Source: Phytoseiulus persimilis (taxonomy: Eukaryota > Arthropoda > Arachnida > Mesostigmata > Phytoseiidae). From it: a stretch of 64,000 nt of DNA. Positions within the stretch are counted from its first letter, which is position 1, and the number at the start of each line of letters is the position of its first letter. The notes below the pieces were generated by a model. It saw only the letters and a program-made list of their open reading frames with translations, was not told the origin of the DNA and did not search any database. The DNA lies in NCBI GenBank assembly GCA_037576195.1, contig CM075102.1:1674001-1738000 (forward strand), given 5' to 3'. Made by a program: the position numbers and the translations under genes. This document shows, piece after piece, positions 23,501 through 33,080 of this stretch.

Positions 23501-25466
23501 GAGGGAATTTAGAGAAGAGAGACCGAACCTCATCCTTACTATATATAATCGGCTTAGTCTGTCAGTTTGTCCGCACTTTTTCTGGAAGACATGGAGGTGA
23601 TTCCGGGACCAATCTGAACATACTCTCCCGGGTCTGGAGAGGTGATTCCGAGACCAATCTGGCCATTACTTTCCAACTCTGGGGGGGTGATTCCGGGACT
23701 AATCTGACCATTACTTCCCGAGTCATCGTGATCACGAGACCAATCGAACCATACTTCTCAAAACCATGATGCCGACCCTGTGGAGAGAGTGAAAAGCGCT
23801 TCGATACCACGGAACGCCGTCCAACCGCGCACGGCGCGGCCGACTGGTAAGAAACATTTCGCCTGCCTAAGCTACGTCCATCCGGCTGGTTAATCGAGGG
23901 TGTGTCGTCACCGACGTATCTCATATCGTCGTCTACTCCCTCCTCTTCATATTCCGCCGGGCAAACGTACCTTCTTCGTTATTTTAGCAGTCTGCAATCG
24001 GCGAATAGGTGAGGAATTCTCCTCTTCCACTATCTCATACTCCACACTCAAAGCAGCGAAAGTGAATCCGTTGCGCTTGAATCAACTGCGCTCAAATTGA
24101 TCCTTCGCTCAAATCGACTGACACGCGTAGCTCCATCGCTTTCGAGGTTCAGACGCCGCATGGAATTAGTAATCCGCCTGCATCTCTCAGTCAGAGATAC
24201 AGATCCGAGGATGTGAAAAATAGCTGATTGAGCGCTTGATTCTTGAGTTGATGATGAAAGCAAGCTTGTAGTGATAGAAAATCTCAGTCTCCCCTCATCG
24301 TTCTGCTAAGTTGAGGTCCTTTGGGCCGGAGCGCGTCACATGGGCGCTGGCTTCCATCGGGCCCCGGCTTCATTCGGGCGCTGGCGTCAATTGGTACCCG
24401 CCGCCGATTTGGTGACAACGTCGAATGGGCGTTGGCTCCCACAGCTGGTGCATCGCACATCGCAAGTAAGGGGCTGAAATGATGGACCGAGTTCCCATCG
24501 ACGGGTGACCAGCGCAGCGGCCAAAGCCGCGCCTATTGCGACAAATTCACGCGATAGGTTGGGTTCATTCGATGGGGATCCCATGTTGGGTGACCCTATT
24601 ACCTGCGGGGAATTGCGAATCGTCAGGCGAGGGAGCAAAAGCGGCTCCCAAAACGCACGAATCGGTTCAGTGTCAGAGTAGTGTCGTGCGTCGTACGGGA
24701 CTGCACTAGACGAATTCCAGGAGCACACGGAAGCACGCCGGCGCTGACGTCCAATCGACGTGCACTGCTCTTGGGCATCTTCATAACGTGGCTAATCAAC
24801 ATGACTCGCCTCAGCTCCCCGCGGAAGATGATCTAAACCAGCTGAGCCGAGCCAGCGGACAAGTTATTCCGACTCTGTTTCCACACCCGAGACTCCATTT
24901 GTGGGTGTAAGTCATCGTTTTTGTAGACAGCAAACAAGTTCCGAGACACATGTTGACCGCACCTGTGTGCGGTACTCGTTGGAGCGAGTATCTGAACCAT
25001 CGGTTGTGCTGTGTCGGAGCGGTTATCATCCCGGAGCGTCATACATACATATACTCGACAGTGACTGTCTCCGCTGCGATGTCTACAATGTCGAACAGGT
25101 CGCACTTCTTGCCTTCGCTGCAAGCTGGATTCTGGAGGGATCTGATCTGGTGAACATGCATTTGTTTTGGAATCCACCGAGCGCAACGAGAACGCTGAGA
25201 CTCACCCGGAAGGCAAGACCTGCAAACGAGCCTCGTACGGTTCAAAGATTCAGTTTTGGGATACGAGAGCTGAGAAGTCATGAGTAGCAGGGTGGTCTTC
25301 GAAAGCACCGCGGAGAACAGCACAACACAGAAAGTTATCCCATAGCTCAACAATTTCATCAAGCGCACCACGAGCACAACGAACTCCGACTCCTCCGTAT
25401 CGTCAATTTCGACATGAGGGGCCGGTTGAAAAAACTCCACCGCCGGCTTGACGCGTTGGCACCTTC
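14595..25466 (-). CDS. CHS: Chitin synthase, about 24 exons
   Basis: Integral plasma-membrane GT2 enzyme polymerising UDP-GlcNAc into chitin for cuticle. Exons read (minus): ~25466-25206, 22153-21957, 21715-21587, ~21531-21400, 21222-20910, 20673-20395, 20293-20127, 20010-19899, ~19697-19602, 19196-19040, 18913-18814, 18572-18419, 18350-18140, 18052-17852, 17699-17601, 17479-17324, 17222-17083, 16941-16777, 16577-16399, ~16260-15785, 15701-15489, 15401-15204, 15023-14885, 14779-14595. Family marks: ACATMWHENEEEM, ILFDDAFE, LALDGDINF, GCVLCSPGCFSLFR, the EDRWLCTLL motif, the product-binding QRRRW, and C-terminal EFLHPIEED with further helices. N-terminal start exon, the joins near 21.4 kb, 20.1/20.0 kb and 16.3 kb, and one TM segment are unresolved. 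Two introns use GC donors. Function is certain; exact ends are not. Confidence 0.93.
16942..17082 (-). other. In-frame, stop-free GC-AG intron of chitin synthase
   Basis: The exon ends KNDNQ and the following exon starts ILAALLL, matching the contiguous KxDTQ-(I/L)L... order typical of chitin synthases, so the 141 nt between are read as an intron. Its donor is CAG|GCGAGT, a GC donor with otherwise good consensus, and its acceptor is CGACTTCCAG. The intron length is divisible by three and it contains no stop. Retention would insert 47 residues, including a proline run from the G tract at 17005-17027 (C on the coding strand). Confidence 0.65.
17005..17027. repeat. Homopolymer G tract (23 nt)
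   Basis: A run of 23 G on the plus strand inside the 141-nt chitin synthase intron. On the coding strand it is poly-C. Its length is prone to polymerase slippage and sequencing error, so the frame of a retained transcript would vary with it. Confidence 0.9.
18053..18139 (-). other. Second GC-AG intron of chitin synthase (87 nt)
   Basis: The upstream exon ends in GRIHPVGS plus one G; the downstream exon begins after CATCTAG and restores G-I-MVWYQKFEY, the expected chitin synthase order GSGxMVWYQ. The only donor giving this frame is GG|GCACGT at 18139, a GC donor. The nearest GT (in CACGTC, 2-3 nt farther) does not give the right phase. Confidence 0.6.
22623..22961. mobile_element. MITE-like element with about 25-bp terminal inverted repeats
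   Basis: The left end CAGTACAACCTCGATTATTT and the right end, its near-perfect reverse complement (AAATAATCGAGGTTGTACTG), enclose 339 bp. The TIR start CAGTxxAACCTCG is characteristic of pogo/Tigger-type (Tc1-mariner superfamily) elements. The interior holds several further copies of a GTTGAAATAATCG motif near both ends and no transposase frame. The right flank is TA but the left flank is GA, so a clean TA target duplication is not seen. It lies in the chitin synthase intron. Confidence 0.75.
22989..23204. mobile_element. Second MITE-like element, 216 bp, flanked by TA
   Basis: The ends CCCTAAAATCCC and GGGATTTTAGGG are exact inverted repeats. Farther inside, CATATAACGGACCC pairs with GGGTCCGTTATACG with a few mismatches, and ATAACGGAC units recur internally. 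A TA dinucleotide lies directly outside both ends (22987-22988 and 23205-23206), as expected for Tc1/mariner-type insertion. No protein is encoded. It begins only 27 bp after the first element. Confidence 0.75.
23253..23347. repeat. Two perfect short hairpins
   Basis: Arms ATGACCGCA (23253-23261) and TGCGGTCAT (23267-23275) form a 9-bp stem with a 5-nt loop. Arms TGTGCGGCTAT (23316-23326) and ATAGCCGCACA (23337-23347) form an 11-bp stem with a 10-nt loop. A related GAGCCGCACA lies at 23221-23230, just after the second MITE, suggesting these belong to another small repeat family. Confidence 0.7.
23369..24118. mobile_element. Candidate 750-bp inverted-repeat element
   Basis: TTTGAGCGCAGTTGAT (23372-23387) is exactly complementary to 24081-24096, and CGATTTGAGCG (23369-23379) to 24106-24116. 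The two arms therefore enclose about 700 bp that includes the 45-bp tandem repeat. The arms are themselves composed of repeated TTTGAGCGCA units. No target duplication or transposase was identified, so the element type and exact ends are uncertain. Confidence 0.45.
23596..23766. repeat. Tandem repeat, 45-bp period, about 4 copies
   Basis: Copies start with GGTGATTCCGGGACCAATCT at 23596, then near-identical forms at 23641 and 23686, and a diverged, slightly shorter copy near 23727. The spacing is 45 bp for the first three. On the minus strand the unit reads as 15 codons (RLVPESPP recurs), and a frame of about 120 codons (23562-23924) stays open across the array. Confidence 0.8.
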
Positions 25467-26094
25467 AAACAAACGAAGGGAAGCTCATTCTCTACAGTTT
25501 CAAACACTCGTCATTTTTTTTCGAGGAGGTTCCACTCAAGCAAGAGCAATCCGGTGAATTCCGTGGAGTTGTGGGGACGACTTACGCGGAACCTCGAGGC
25601 CGTCCTCGGTCCATGGTGGCTGCTAGAGCTCGAAGACCACTGGAATTCTCTTGAAACGGCGGCGCCAGTGGAAACCCGGATTCCGCCACACTTGACAAAC
25701 GACTGATTTACGACATCATCGCTAGATAAGTGGTGACATTGCGCTGCTCGAGCGTCTCGAAGGGACGCATGTGACGAACCATGAGAAAGTGGCTTCCAAA
25801 AACGTTTCGGCACGGTCAAGATGAATCAGCACCTCGAGGCAGCTGGAGCCCGAAGATCACAGTAGTCTTCGCCGCGATTCCAGAATGGTCCTGCGACATA
25901 TTCTCTGTCGAAATCTACATCGGAGGCGAGCGTCTACTCATATGCACTCTTCCCTGGTCATCCAGACTGCACTTGCTCGAGAACATATTAGACCCGGCTT
26001 GAGTCTTAGGTCGATGAGTCTGAGAAGACGGCTGGACTCTGATCTCCTATCTGGAACTCTTGTCTCGGAAAGGTAGGAACACTCCTCCTCCCCA
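25467..26094. other. 5' flank of the mapped chitin synthase exons; first exon not located
   Basis: The first chitin synthase exon I can see opens after an AG near 25466-25480 and has no ATG in its correct frame before the membrane segment, so the start codon must lie in an upstream minus-strand exon here or beyond. Minus-strand frames exist but none is recognisable as the usual acidic N-terminus. Plus-strand frames at 25781-26076 could be upstream exons of the plus-strand exon at 26095-26243; no consistent splice chain was found. Confidence 0.4.
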
Positions 26095-26243
26095 GCCTCT
26101 CGGAGGAATCCTCGCGAGAATAACTAATCCTGATGAAGAGAATCTCATGGACCAGCCCTCCGCGAGGGAGGTCTTCAAGTCCCTCAATGAAGCGACTCGG
26201 AACCGGTCTCAGTTTAAAGGAAAGGAAAACACGACTGCGTTGA
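26095..26243 (+). CDS. Candidate last exon of a small unknown plus-strand gene
   Basis: After a pyrimidine-rich acceptor (CTCCTCCTCCCCAG) an open frame encodes PLGGILARITNPDEENL, then MDQPSAREVFKSLNEA and a basic end KGKENTTALK before TGA at 26241-26243. An AATAAA (26244-26249) directly follows the stop, as at the end of a transcript. The frame also continues open upstream to 26060, so the true exon start is unsure. I do not recognise the protein. It is convergent with the acyltransferase gene ending at 26527. Confidence 0.4.
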
Positions 26244-26526
26244 AATAAACCATTTCATTTCTTATAAAGACATAACAATTCCACAGAGTAAAAATGCTGC
26301 GAGAATCGCAATCTGCGCACTTTAAGGTAAATCGCCGAGACTATTCACACATCCCACTAGTACCGAGTAAAATGCAAGTTTGTAGACTCCCCCCTTCCCT
26401 GTTATTTTACCCTTTCCCAAACTGAAACCATCGGCTCACATATTGTTGCGCGATCTGTCATTCCTACACTGAGTCACAGGTTAGTCCCCGAAACCGCGAA
26501 AGTTAACATGAACTGCTTCCTCAGGT

Positions 26527-28758
26527 CTATCGAGACTTCTTGTTGGTGCCGTCCGTACTGCTTCCGTATTGTGACGCTGTTTTCGAGGTTTCTGTTAGCC
26601 CCACCATCTTCCAAAGTGCACCGTACACTGCGGGAACAAACGAAAAATCAGGGCATGGACAGGAATGGATGGAGGGTAATAATGTCCGCAACATTGAATA
26701 TCCTCACGACTACACGAGCATGATTTAATCGATCTGAAGTGCTGGAAACTCATTTACTCACTGAGACCGAAAGTAGAGATGATTCCTATCATCTGCGGAA
26801 CCGATGGCGTCAGCCAGAAGGCGTTCAGTATCCATTCAGCCATCGGAATCGCAAAAGCGGCCACCATGCCCAAGTGAATCAGGCCTGGTCGCATTTGTTT
26901 AATGATGGGCAACTCTACACAACCTATGGGGTAAAATAATTGATCGTGTCAGCAGGAGCATCGGTGTTCCGATTCCAGTGTATGGTTAATCGTAACAACC
27001 ACCCCATTGAGCTGGAGACGGCCACCCTTACCTTCGGGGAACTGATTATTGTGTGTGTGGTAATACTCAGTCAGCTTGTCCTTCTCTTCGTACATCTTGT
27101 ACAGGAATTTCTTGAGATCCTCTTCATTGTCTGGCAAATCATCTAACGAGTGTCTCCTGATGTACATGTCCGCGTAGCAGGGTTTCCCCTGCAGTAGGGA
27201 CTTCAGCGTGGCTGGATGCTGCGATTCCTTGGGTATGCACAGCTCGATGTCGTATATGTACTTCATTTTCCCCTGCAGATGTTTGGCGCAGAAGGCGAAG
27301 CCTTTGGGCCGGGGTAGTAGGTGGTGCTTCAATTGAGGGAGATTGTTTTCGATTGCGAATTTCAATGAGTTTTCGTGTTTGGCTTTCGTGAAACGGGTGC
27401 CCTCGCAGAACATCAGCAGCAACACCGGATCGTCATAACTCGTGATCACGTCCAGCTTCTGAGGTAGGGATTGGCGATCCTTCTCCCAAGATCTCTCCAA
27501 GAAGATCATTTCCCCGAAGAACCAATTCCAACCCATGACTGGCACATAGCGGATCATTTTCTTCGCCGTGGTTTTGCAGTTCTGTAATGAGCGAATTCTC
27601 GTGAGCCATGACTCGATGAGCACGTCACCTCCCTCGTTCCAGGATCCTCGTTGTACATTCCATCCGAGATACTTTCCTCCATCCATATCAATCAGGACAC
27701 TCACCGACAAAATGTTCATGGAGTCACAAACCATCCAGCAGAACACGAAATCAGTCTCGTACGAATGATTCATGATAACCATACCATGCTCCCTCCCGAA
27801 CGTATTGATCGAGTCTTCATTCTCCATGAAGACTCTTACTCTCGAATTGCTCCAGAACTGGCCGAGGGAAACGATTTCTGGAGAACGGTATGAATATTAA
27901 TTCGATCCGAACGAATCGCTTCTGGATTCCGAGGATGGGATCATCGCGATTCATTCCGCTTCCACACCAGCGAACACTTGACTCGTGTGAGCCGAAGAGG
28001 AAATCGAAAACGATGACCATCAGGTGTCGTTTCCTCCGGAAGTAAACCGGTGCTTTCGTCCACAGGCCTGGCAGAAGATCGTGAAACTTTTCACGATTCG
28101 TAATATTAAAGTAAGGCCAGCAAGTACAGTATGAGGTAGAGCACTGCGCACGTTGATTTCACACGGTTACCATTATCGATTTTCCTCTCTCGTTCTTCAC
28201 TCTTTTGTGATGTCAGAGCTGGGAGATCTCTTTCGAAAGCTCCCGAAAATTTGGAACACCGCATTGTGTTTCATCCCGTCGTTTGATACGGCGCAGTATT
28301 GGCTCAAGTCGAGACAGAACACCTCGATCTGAGAAAGATGTTTTGGCAAAGAATGAGGGTCTGCAAGAGGGTTCGAAGTTCACTGAGAGATGGCAGCCAC
28401 GAGAGTCGGGTTTTGGTCGCTGGGATGGCCACGCAACAGAAAACGTCGCCTCTGGGGAGATCACAGTGCGAAGCTCTACTTCCAAGATTGTTCGTCACGC
28501 CACGTTGTGTGAATCGAGAAGATTTCAATCTCCGAGACCGAATAATGCATATTCCGCGTAAAGCTTGAGATTGATTCACTCACGTGCCCAATTTCCATAG
28601 ATGAGGTGCTTGTTCAGAAAACGAAACAGCTTTAAATGGAAAGGTCGGATGAACACGTATACGAATGCTTGCAGTGCATTCAAGACTAATCCAGTGGTCA
28701 AGTATGCGCCGAATAGAATGGTGTGAGCCAAAGTGCTACTTTTCAACCGGGACAGCAT
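26527..28758 (-). CDS. AGPAT3: 1-acyl-sn-glycerol-3-phosphate acyltransferase, AGPAT3/4 type
   Basis: Makes phosphatidic acid from lysophosphatidic acid and acyl-CoA in the ER membrane, feeding phospholipid and triacylglycerol synthesis. Coding exons: 28758-28584, 27877-27705, 27581-27032, 26923-26762, 26627-26527; 1161 nt, 386 residues, close to vertebrate AGPAT3 (about 376). All introns are GT-AG with matching phases. An N-terminal hydrophobic helix follows MLSRLKSSTLAH. Motif I is NHSYETD (HX4D) at about residue 87. Motif III is FCEGTRFTKAKH. LLPRPKGF gives the substrate region. Two C-terminal hydrophobic segments precede LWKMVGLTETSK. An acceptor (TTCTTTCCAG) upstream of the ATG suggests a 5' UTR intron. 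Subtype 3 versus 4 or 5 cannot be decided by eye. Confidence 0.93.
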
Positions 28759-29949
28759 GGTTGAGCGCAGCGAATTCCTCGAGGATTCCTCCGCAGGCAG
28801 CGGAGTCTTACTCAACACGCTGGAAAGAAACAAATATGTTCACCGAGTTACTTGATCAAAACTGATACCTCATCGGCTCTTGAGAGATAAGAGCAGAAAT
28901 GTCCGTCTCACTGACTGTAATGTCCGTCTGAGCAAAGTTTCGAGAGCTTCGAGGGTTGTAAATCAGCTCGGTGTGCCGCAAGTTGTTTCTCTGGGACCAC
29001 GACTTGAGTAATAAATAAGTTCAGAGGAACGCTATCATTGATCTAATTTCAGTAGTTCGGATTCGAGACACGTTTTTGACAGCACTCAGTGCCCTGGAAT
29101 GGTGCATATCAAGTCGGCACTCTGCGACCGCTCTTGTGAGGGTGATGCTGCGTGACACGTGCTGGATGGAACGTCACTTGGCTCCGAGGTCGAGTTTCGT
29201 TTGTTGTAGCTGGAAGAAACTCGGGGAAAATTCGAAGTTTCAACGAGCGATGACTTACGGTGGAACAATGGTTCGAGCACAACACTTGTGGCGAGCTGCC
29301 AGATCAAATTCTTGCGCTCAAATCGGCTTCCCAGACTCTCGGGAGTGGAAGCACTCAAGGGTCAGGAGAGAACGCGATCGTCGCCCAATTAGAGACATGT
29401 GATAAACCACTGTGGACAGGACACACAGTGGATCAATGACGCGACGCGACTAAAGAAAACAAGGCAAGTGCGACGACGTCAGATACTACTTACGTCACGA
29501 AAAAACTCTCCACAAGAGCTCATGTAGAGAGAATATACAACATACCACGGAAAATCAATCCGAGCTTCGCTTCTGTTAGAGTTTGTTCTCTCTTCGAGAA
29601 AGCAGACCTGCTCTCACCTCATCCTGTGAGATAAGTGAGAAGAAACTATCGAACATCTTGAAATTTTCCTCTCGCATGGAAGCTGTCTGCTGTGATGAGT
29701 GAACCAAGGCAGCCGCCGGCGCGGTCTCGTCGTCTGCTTCACATGACAACAATAATAAAGGGAATATCAACACGGCATGATCGAATACTGTCTCCAGACC
29801 ATTTCCTGAAGGGAAATAAGTTCTTTCGTGAGAGTTCGGGAGTCTAGGCCATTTCCTGCGAAAGCAGTTTTCCTTCAGGGACCGCGCGGCTCGACCATGA
29901 AGCGGATGCTAGGTCTAGGACAGCGGTGTGGGTCAGTAGTGTGATCGGA
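28759..29949. promoter_or_regulatory. Shared upstream region of AGPAT (minus) and PTCD3 (plus)
   Basis: The two genes are divergent with about 1.2 kb between start codons. The AGPAT side contains a 5' UTR intron acceptor near 28818. No TATA-like or other named element could be assigned with confidence, and no further gene was recognised in this interval. Confidence 0.45.
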
Positions 29950-32722
29950 ATGGCGTGGTGTGCGCGGTCGACTATTTTCCTCCGCCTAACGGAATCTAAC
30001 TCCTTGTTGTGGATAAAAAGTAGTGAGAGGCCTGAGCCGATTCCTTACAAGAATCGTTGTCAAGCTTCAGACGCTGATCGGATACTACACGTGGCTCTCA
30101 AGTCTAACGAAACTCCGAAATGTTACAGCTTATCCAGCAGGCGCTTCTCTCAAGTCGGCACTGAGGTGAATCCTTCGGCGATAGAGCAAGAAATAGTGAT
30201 ACCCAAACGGATCCCGAGGTGAGCCAGCTGTCGAGCACAATATCAATTCAATGGGATGATCCGATCATGTCTCATCGACCCAATGACAACTGATGTTCCC
30301 AATTCAACAGAGGACCAACGGATATTCTCCGCGCACTCGAATCGACTATCCACAAGGATCCCACAGCTCCTGAATACAAATTCATCGATGATCCTTACTT
30401 CATTCCGGCGTTCAATTTCGAGAAGCGATCTTTCGCGCTAGCAAAAGAGAGTGGAAGGAGTGCGGCTCGGTACATGCTGGAAAACTTCCCGGAATGTTTC
30501 AAAAACAATCCCGCAGAGCCAGATGTCCCGCATTTCAATCCGCCGCGACCTGCTTTCGAGGCGAATCAGGAGATCACGGAAAAAAATTTGTTACTATGCA
30601 TCGAAGAACTCGATTTGACGCAGGGTCTGGTAGTTTACGAAAATTTAGAGAGTCGTGGTACGTATCCGATTCCTTGATGCGGGTTAACGCTCGGGCATAC
30701 TGATGGCCTTTATACGATCTGATGAGATCTGATATTGTGGTTCCCTTACTGTCTCGACTGCGAGTGCCCTGAGTGTCCTGACTCTCAGTTCGGGATCGTT
30801 GCGATCTCCAGGGAGGCTAGGAAATTTCAGGCAAAAATCCTATGTGAGAGTTCGAGGTGAATAATTTTTTCCTTGATTTTCTTCGGAAAAAGGTGTGGAG
30901 ATCGCCCAGGAGACACTCTTGAAGCTTCTGCAGATGGTTTCATTCTACAACGGCACACCAACCCCAGATAGCCGTCTGGTAGAAGAAAGATACTTCCTCC
31001 GAGCCGCGAACAAGGCAGTGAACTCTTGGCATGCCGGGGGTCTCGCAGAAAGGATCTTTGAGAAGATTCAAAACAAAGACTCGGTCGCGTACTCCGCGCT
31101 CATCGCAGGAATGCTAAGATATTTCGACGTCGAAAGAGCGTTCCGTCTGTATGAGGAAATGCGCTCGAAAAATCTCGTGCCGACAGTTCATGTGTACAAC
31201 CATCTAATTGTGAATGTTCGTCGGATGAAAGATAGTCCCGAAACCCGCATGGAGCTCTTCGACCTCCTTGTCAACGAGATGAGGGATCTGGGTGTGCAGC
31301 CCAATCTTTCAACTTTCAACAATATGCTGTTCACTTGCTCACGGTGAGACCGCCTGTCAGTCGTCCGTCTAGGGGGGAATATCCTTGAGTTCCCTCGAAC
31401 ACTCTCGAAGGTCGCCGCGACGACCCTCCCGGGAGGAACCAAATCATCAAATCGATTCTCCTCCCGCAGGGCTTTCCAAGGCAAGAAACTCTGCTCGAAG
31501 ATACTGGCTGAAATGGAATTCCTCGGAATCGAACCGAGCTTAGCATCCTATAACAACCTACTGCAAGCTCTATACAGGCCGAGGAGCGTCACACATTGCC
31601 TGAGTGATATAATGGATCGAGTCTCCGGCAAGACTTGGGAGATTCGTGATCCAAAGGACTTGTCGTTTCTGTTGACGGCCGTTGAAACCTTGTTCGAATA
31701 TGAACCCGACAAGGACTTGCTCTACAAATTGCTGGATCTGGCCGAACGGAATCCCCACTTATTGAGCAATGCCTACACCGAGTCGGTTTTCTTCCAGTAC
31801 TTCTTCAGACTTCTCGCTCTGGTGGAAGATATCGACAAGTTCATGCTCGTCTACCATCGTTTCGTACCGAACACCTATTCCCCCGAGCAAGCGGTTATGG
31901 CAGAGATCCTTCAGGCTATCGAGCTGAAGTGCGCACACAGATATCTGCCCCAGCTGTGGTCAGATATCTTACTCATGCGCCTCTATGAAAGAGACCCGAT
32001 CTTGAAGAAGATGTTGACTTTGACGGCTCAAGTTGAGCGGGGCACAACGAAAGAAGCCGCGAGCCTCCAGCAGCAATGTGTGGTGATCGCGCGGGATATC
32101 CAGACACGGGTCGCGGAGATAAACACGGAGCGGGACCGGTCATTCCGGCTGCCGATAGTGATCGACGCAGAGGTGAGTTTGGCAAGATCGAGAATCTTAT
32201 CTAAGTTGGAGCTCTTAGCGCAAGTGTTCTACCACCGAGCGAGTCCCATGGATGCTCCTCGTTTTTCAGATGGTTTGCAATATGTTGCAAACGTACTTGA
32301 ATGCGGACAACTTGGAGTATGCCTCGGAGACATTGAAGTACCTCATAAACAACCAGAAAATTACACCGGGATATCCTCCGACGACGGTTCTGAAGCGTCT
32401 CGCTGAAAAGGCTTGCGAAGCTCGAGATAAGCCGATGGCAATGGTGAGTAAGCATGAAATTTCCGTTCGTTAACCTTGAGGGCTACTTATCGCCCACATG
32501 AATCTAGGACTGCAGAGATTGCTTCCTTCATTACATGTTCGGTTCTGTATGCATCCCAACTATATATATTCTGTATATTTGCCGTATCTCCAGGACTGCG
32601 TCAGATACTGCGCTGAAATCGGCGACGAGACGATCGTGGACTTCGTGAAGGAGCAAGCTCTCAAGCAGGACTTCGGTGACGATTTTTTGCGCGAACTAGG
32701 AGAACACCGGCAAGCTATCTGA
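29950..32722 (+). CDS. PTCD3: Pentatricopeptide repeat domain protein 3 (mitoribosomal mS39)
   Basis: Mitochondrial small-subunit ribosomal protein that helps mRNA engage the mitoribosome. Exons: 29950-30218, 30311-30657, 30893-31343, 31470-32172, 32270-32443, 32594-32722; total 2073 nt, 690 residues, almost exactly the human length (689). Phases match at all five GT-AG introns. Family marks: EIVIPKRIPR, then DPTAPEYKFIDDPYFIP, KRSFALAKESGR and AARYMLENFPE in exon 2. PPR-like helices are visible in exon 3 (VAYSALIAGMLRY, VYNHLIVN) and exon 4 (SLASYNNLLQALY). The start MAWCARSTIFLRL is basic and hydrophobic like a mitochondrial presequence, but an alternative first exon cannot be excluded. AATAAA follows the stop by 5 nt. 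Confidence 0.93.
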
Positions 32723-32727
32723 AGTGG

Positions 32728-32733
32728 AATAAA
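32728..32733 (+). terminator. Polyadenylation signal AATAAA of PTCD3
   Basis: Exact AATAAA five bases after the TGA at 32720-32722, implying a very short 3' UTR. Confidence 0.7.
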
Positions 32734-33049
32734 TATTTTCAACCCGTTGCTCTAGGAACGCTCAATCGTGTTAATTTTCTCTTCCCAACTTATCCCTGTC
32801 CTCGAATCCACCGCAGACCGCATGACGGGTAGACATTCGGAGCTTCTTGGGGATTATGATGAATTCCGTCTGCTCAACTGCCCTACCGAGTTGTGTGACC
32901 AGGTTCCTTGGAGCATGTCAGAACGTCGGGGATTCCACATTTCTTGGTTTCAGATGGCGAAGATTCGAGATGCCCGTGTTGTGATTCAATCACAGTGACT
33001 GTCCCCAGTGACAAAAAACGACAATCCACTCGTAGTTATAGTAGATGAT

Positions 33050-33055
33050 TTTAAT
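33050..33055 (-). terminator. Variant polyadenylation signal ATTAAA of eIF3 subunit G
   Basis: ATTAAA on the minus strand (TTTAAT on plus) lies about 25 nt past the stop codon of the eIF3 subunit G gene at 33081. The gene is convergent with PTCD3; the stop codons are about 360 bp apart. Confidence 0.5.
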
Positions 33056-33080
33056 TGCGATGAATTCGTACATCTCCTTA

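Larger units (their letters stand above)
22154..25205 (-). other. Large 5' intron of chitin synthase, repeat-rich
   Basis: About 3.05 kb lie between the exon ending RSCLPG and the exon starting ELLLNQSA. Phases match (phase 1 on both sides). Most other introns of this gene are 80-400 nt. The extra length is made of the inverted-repeat elements, hairpins, tandem repeat and inverted repeat listed separately, plus 24.3-25.2 kb with short GGGCGCTGGC-type repeats and no recognisable gene. Confidence 0.75.
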
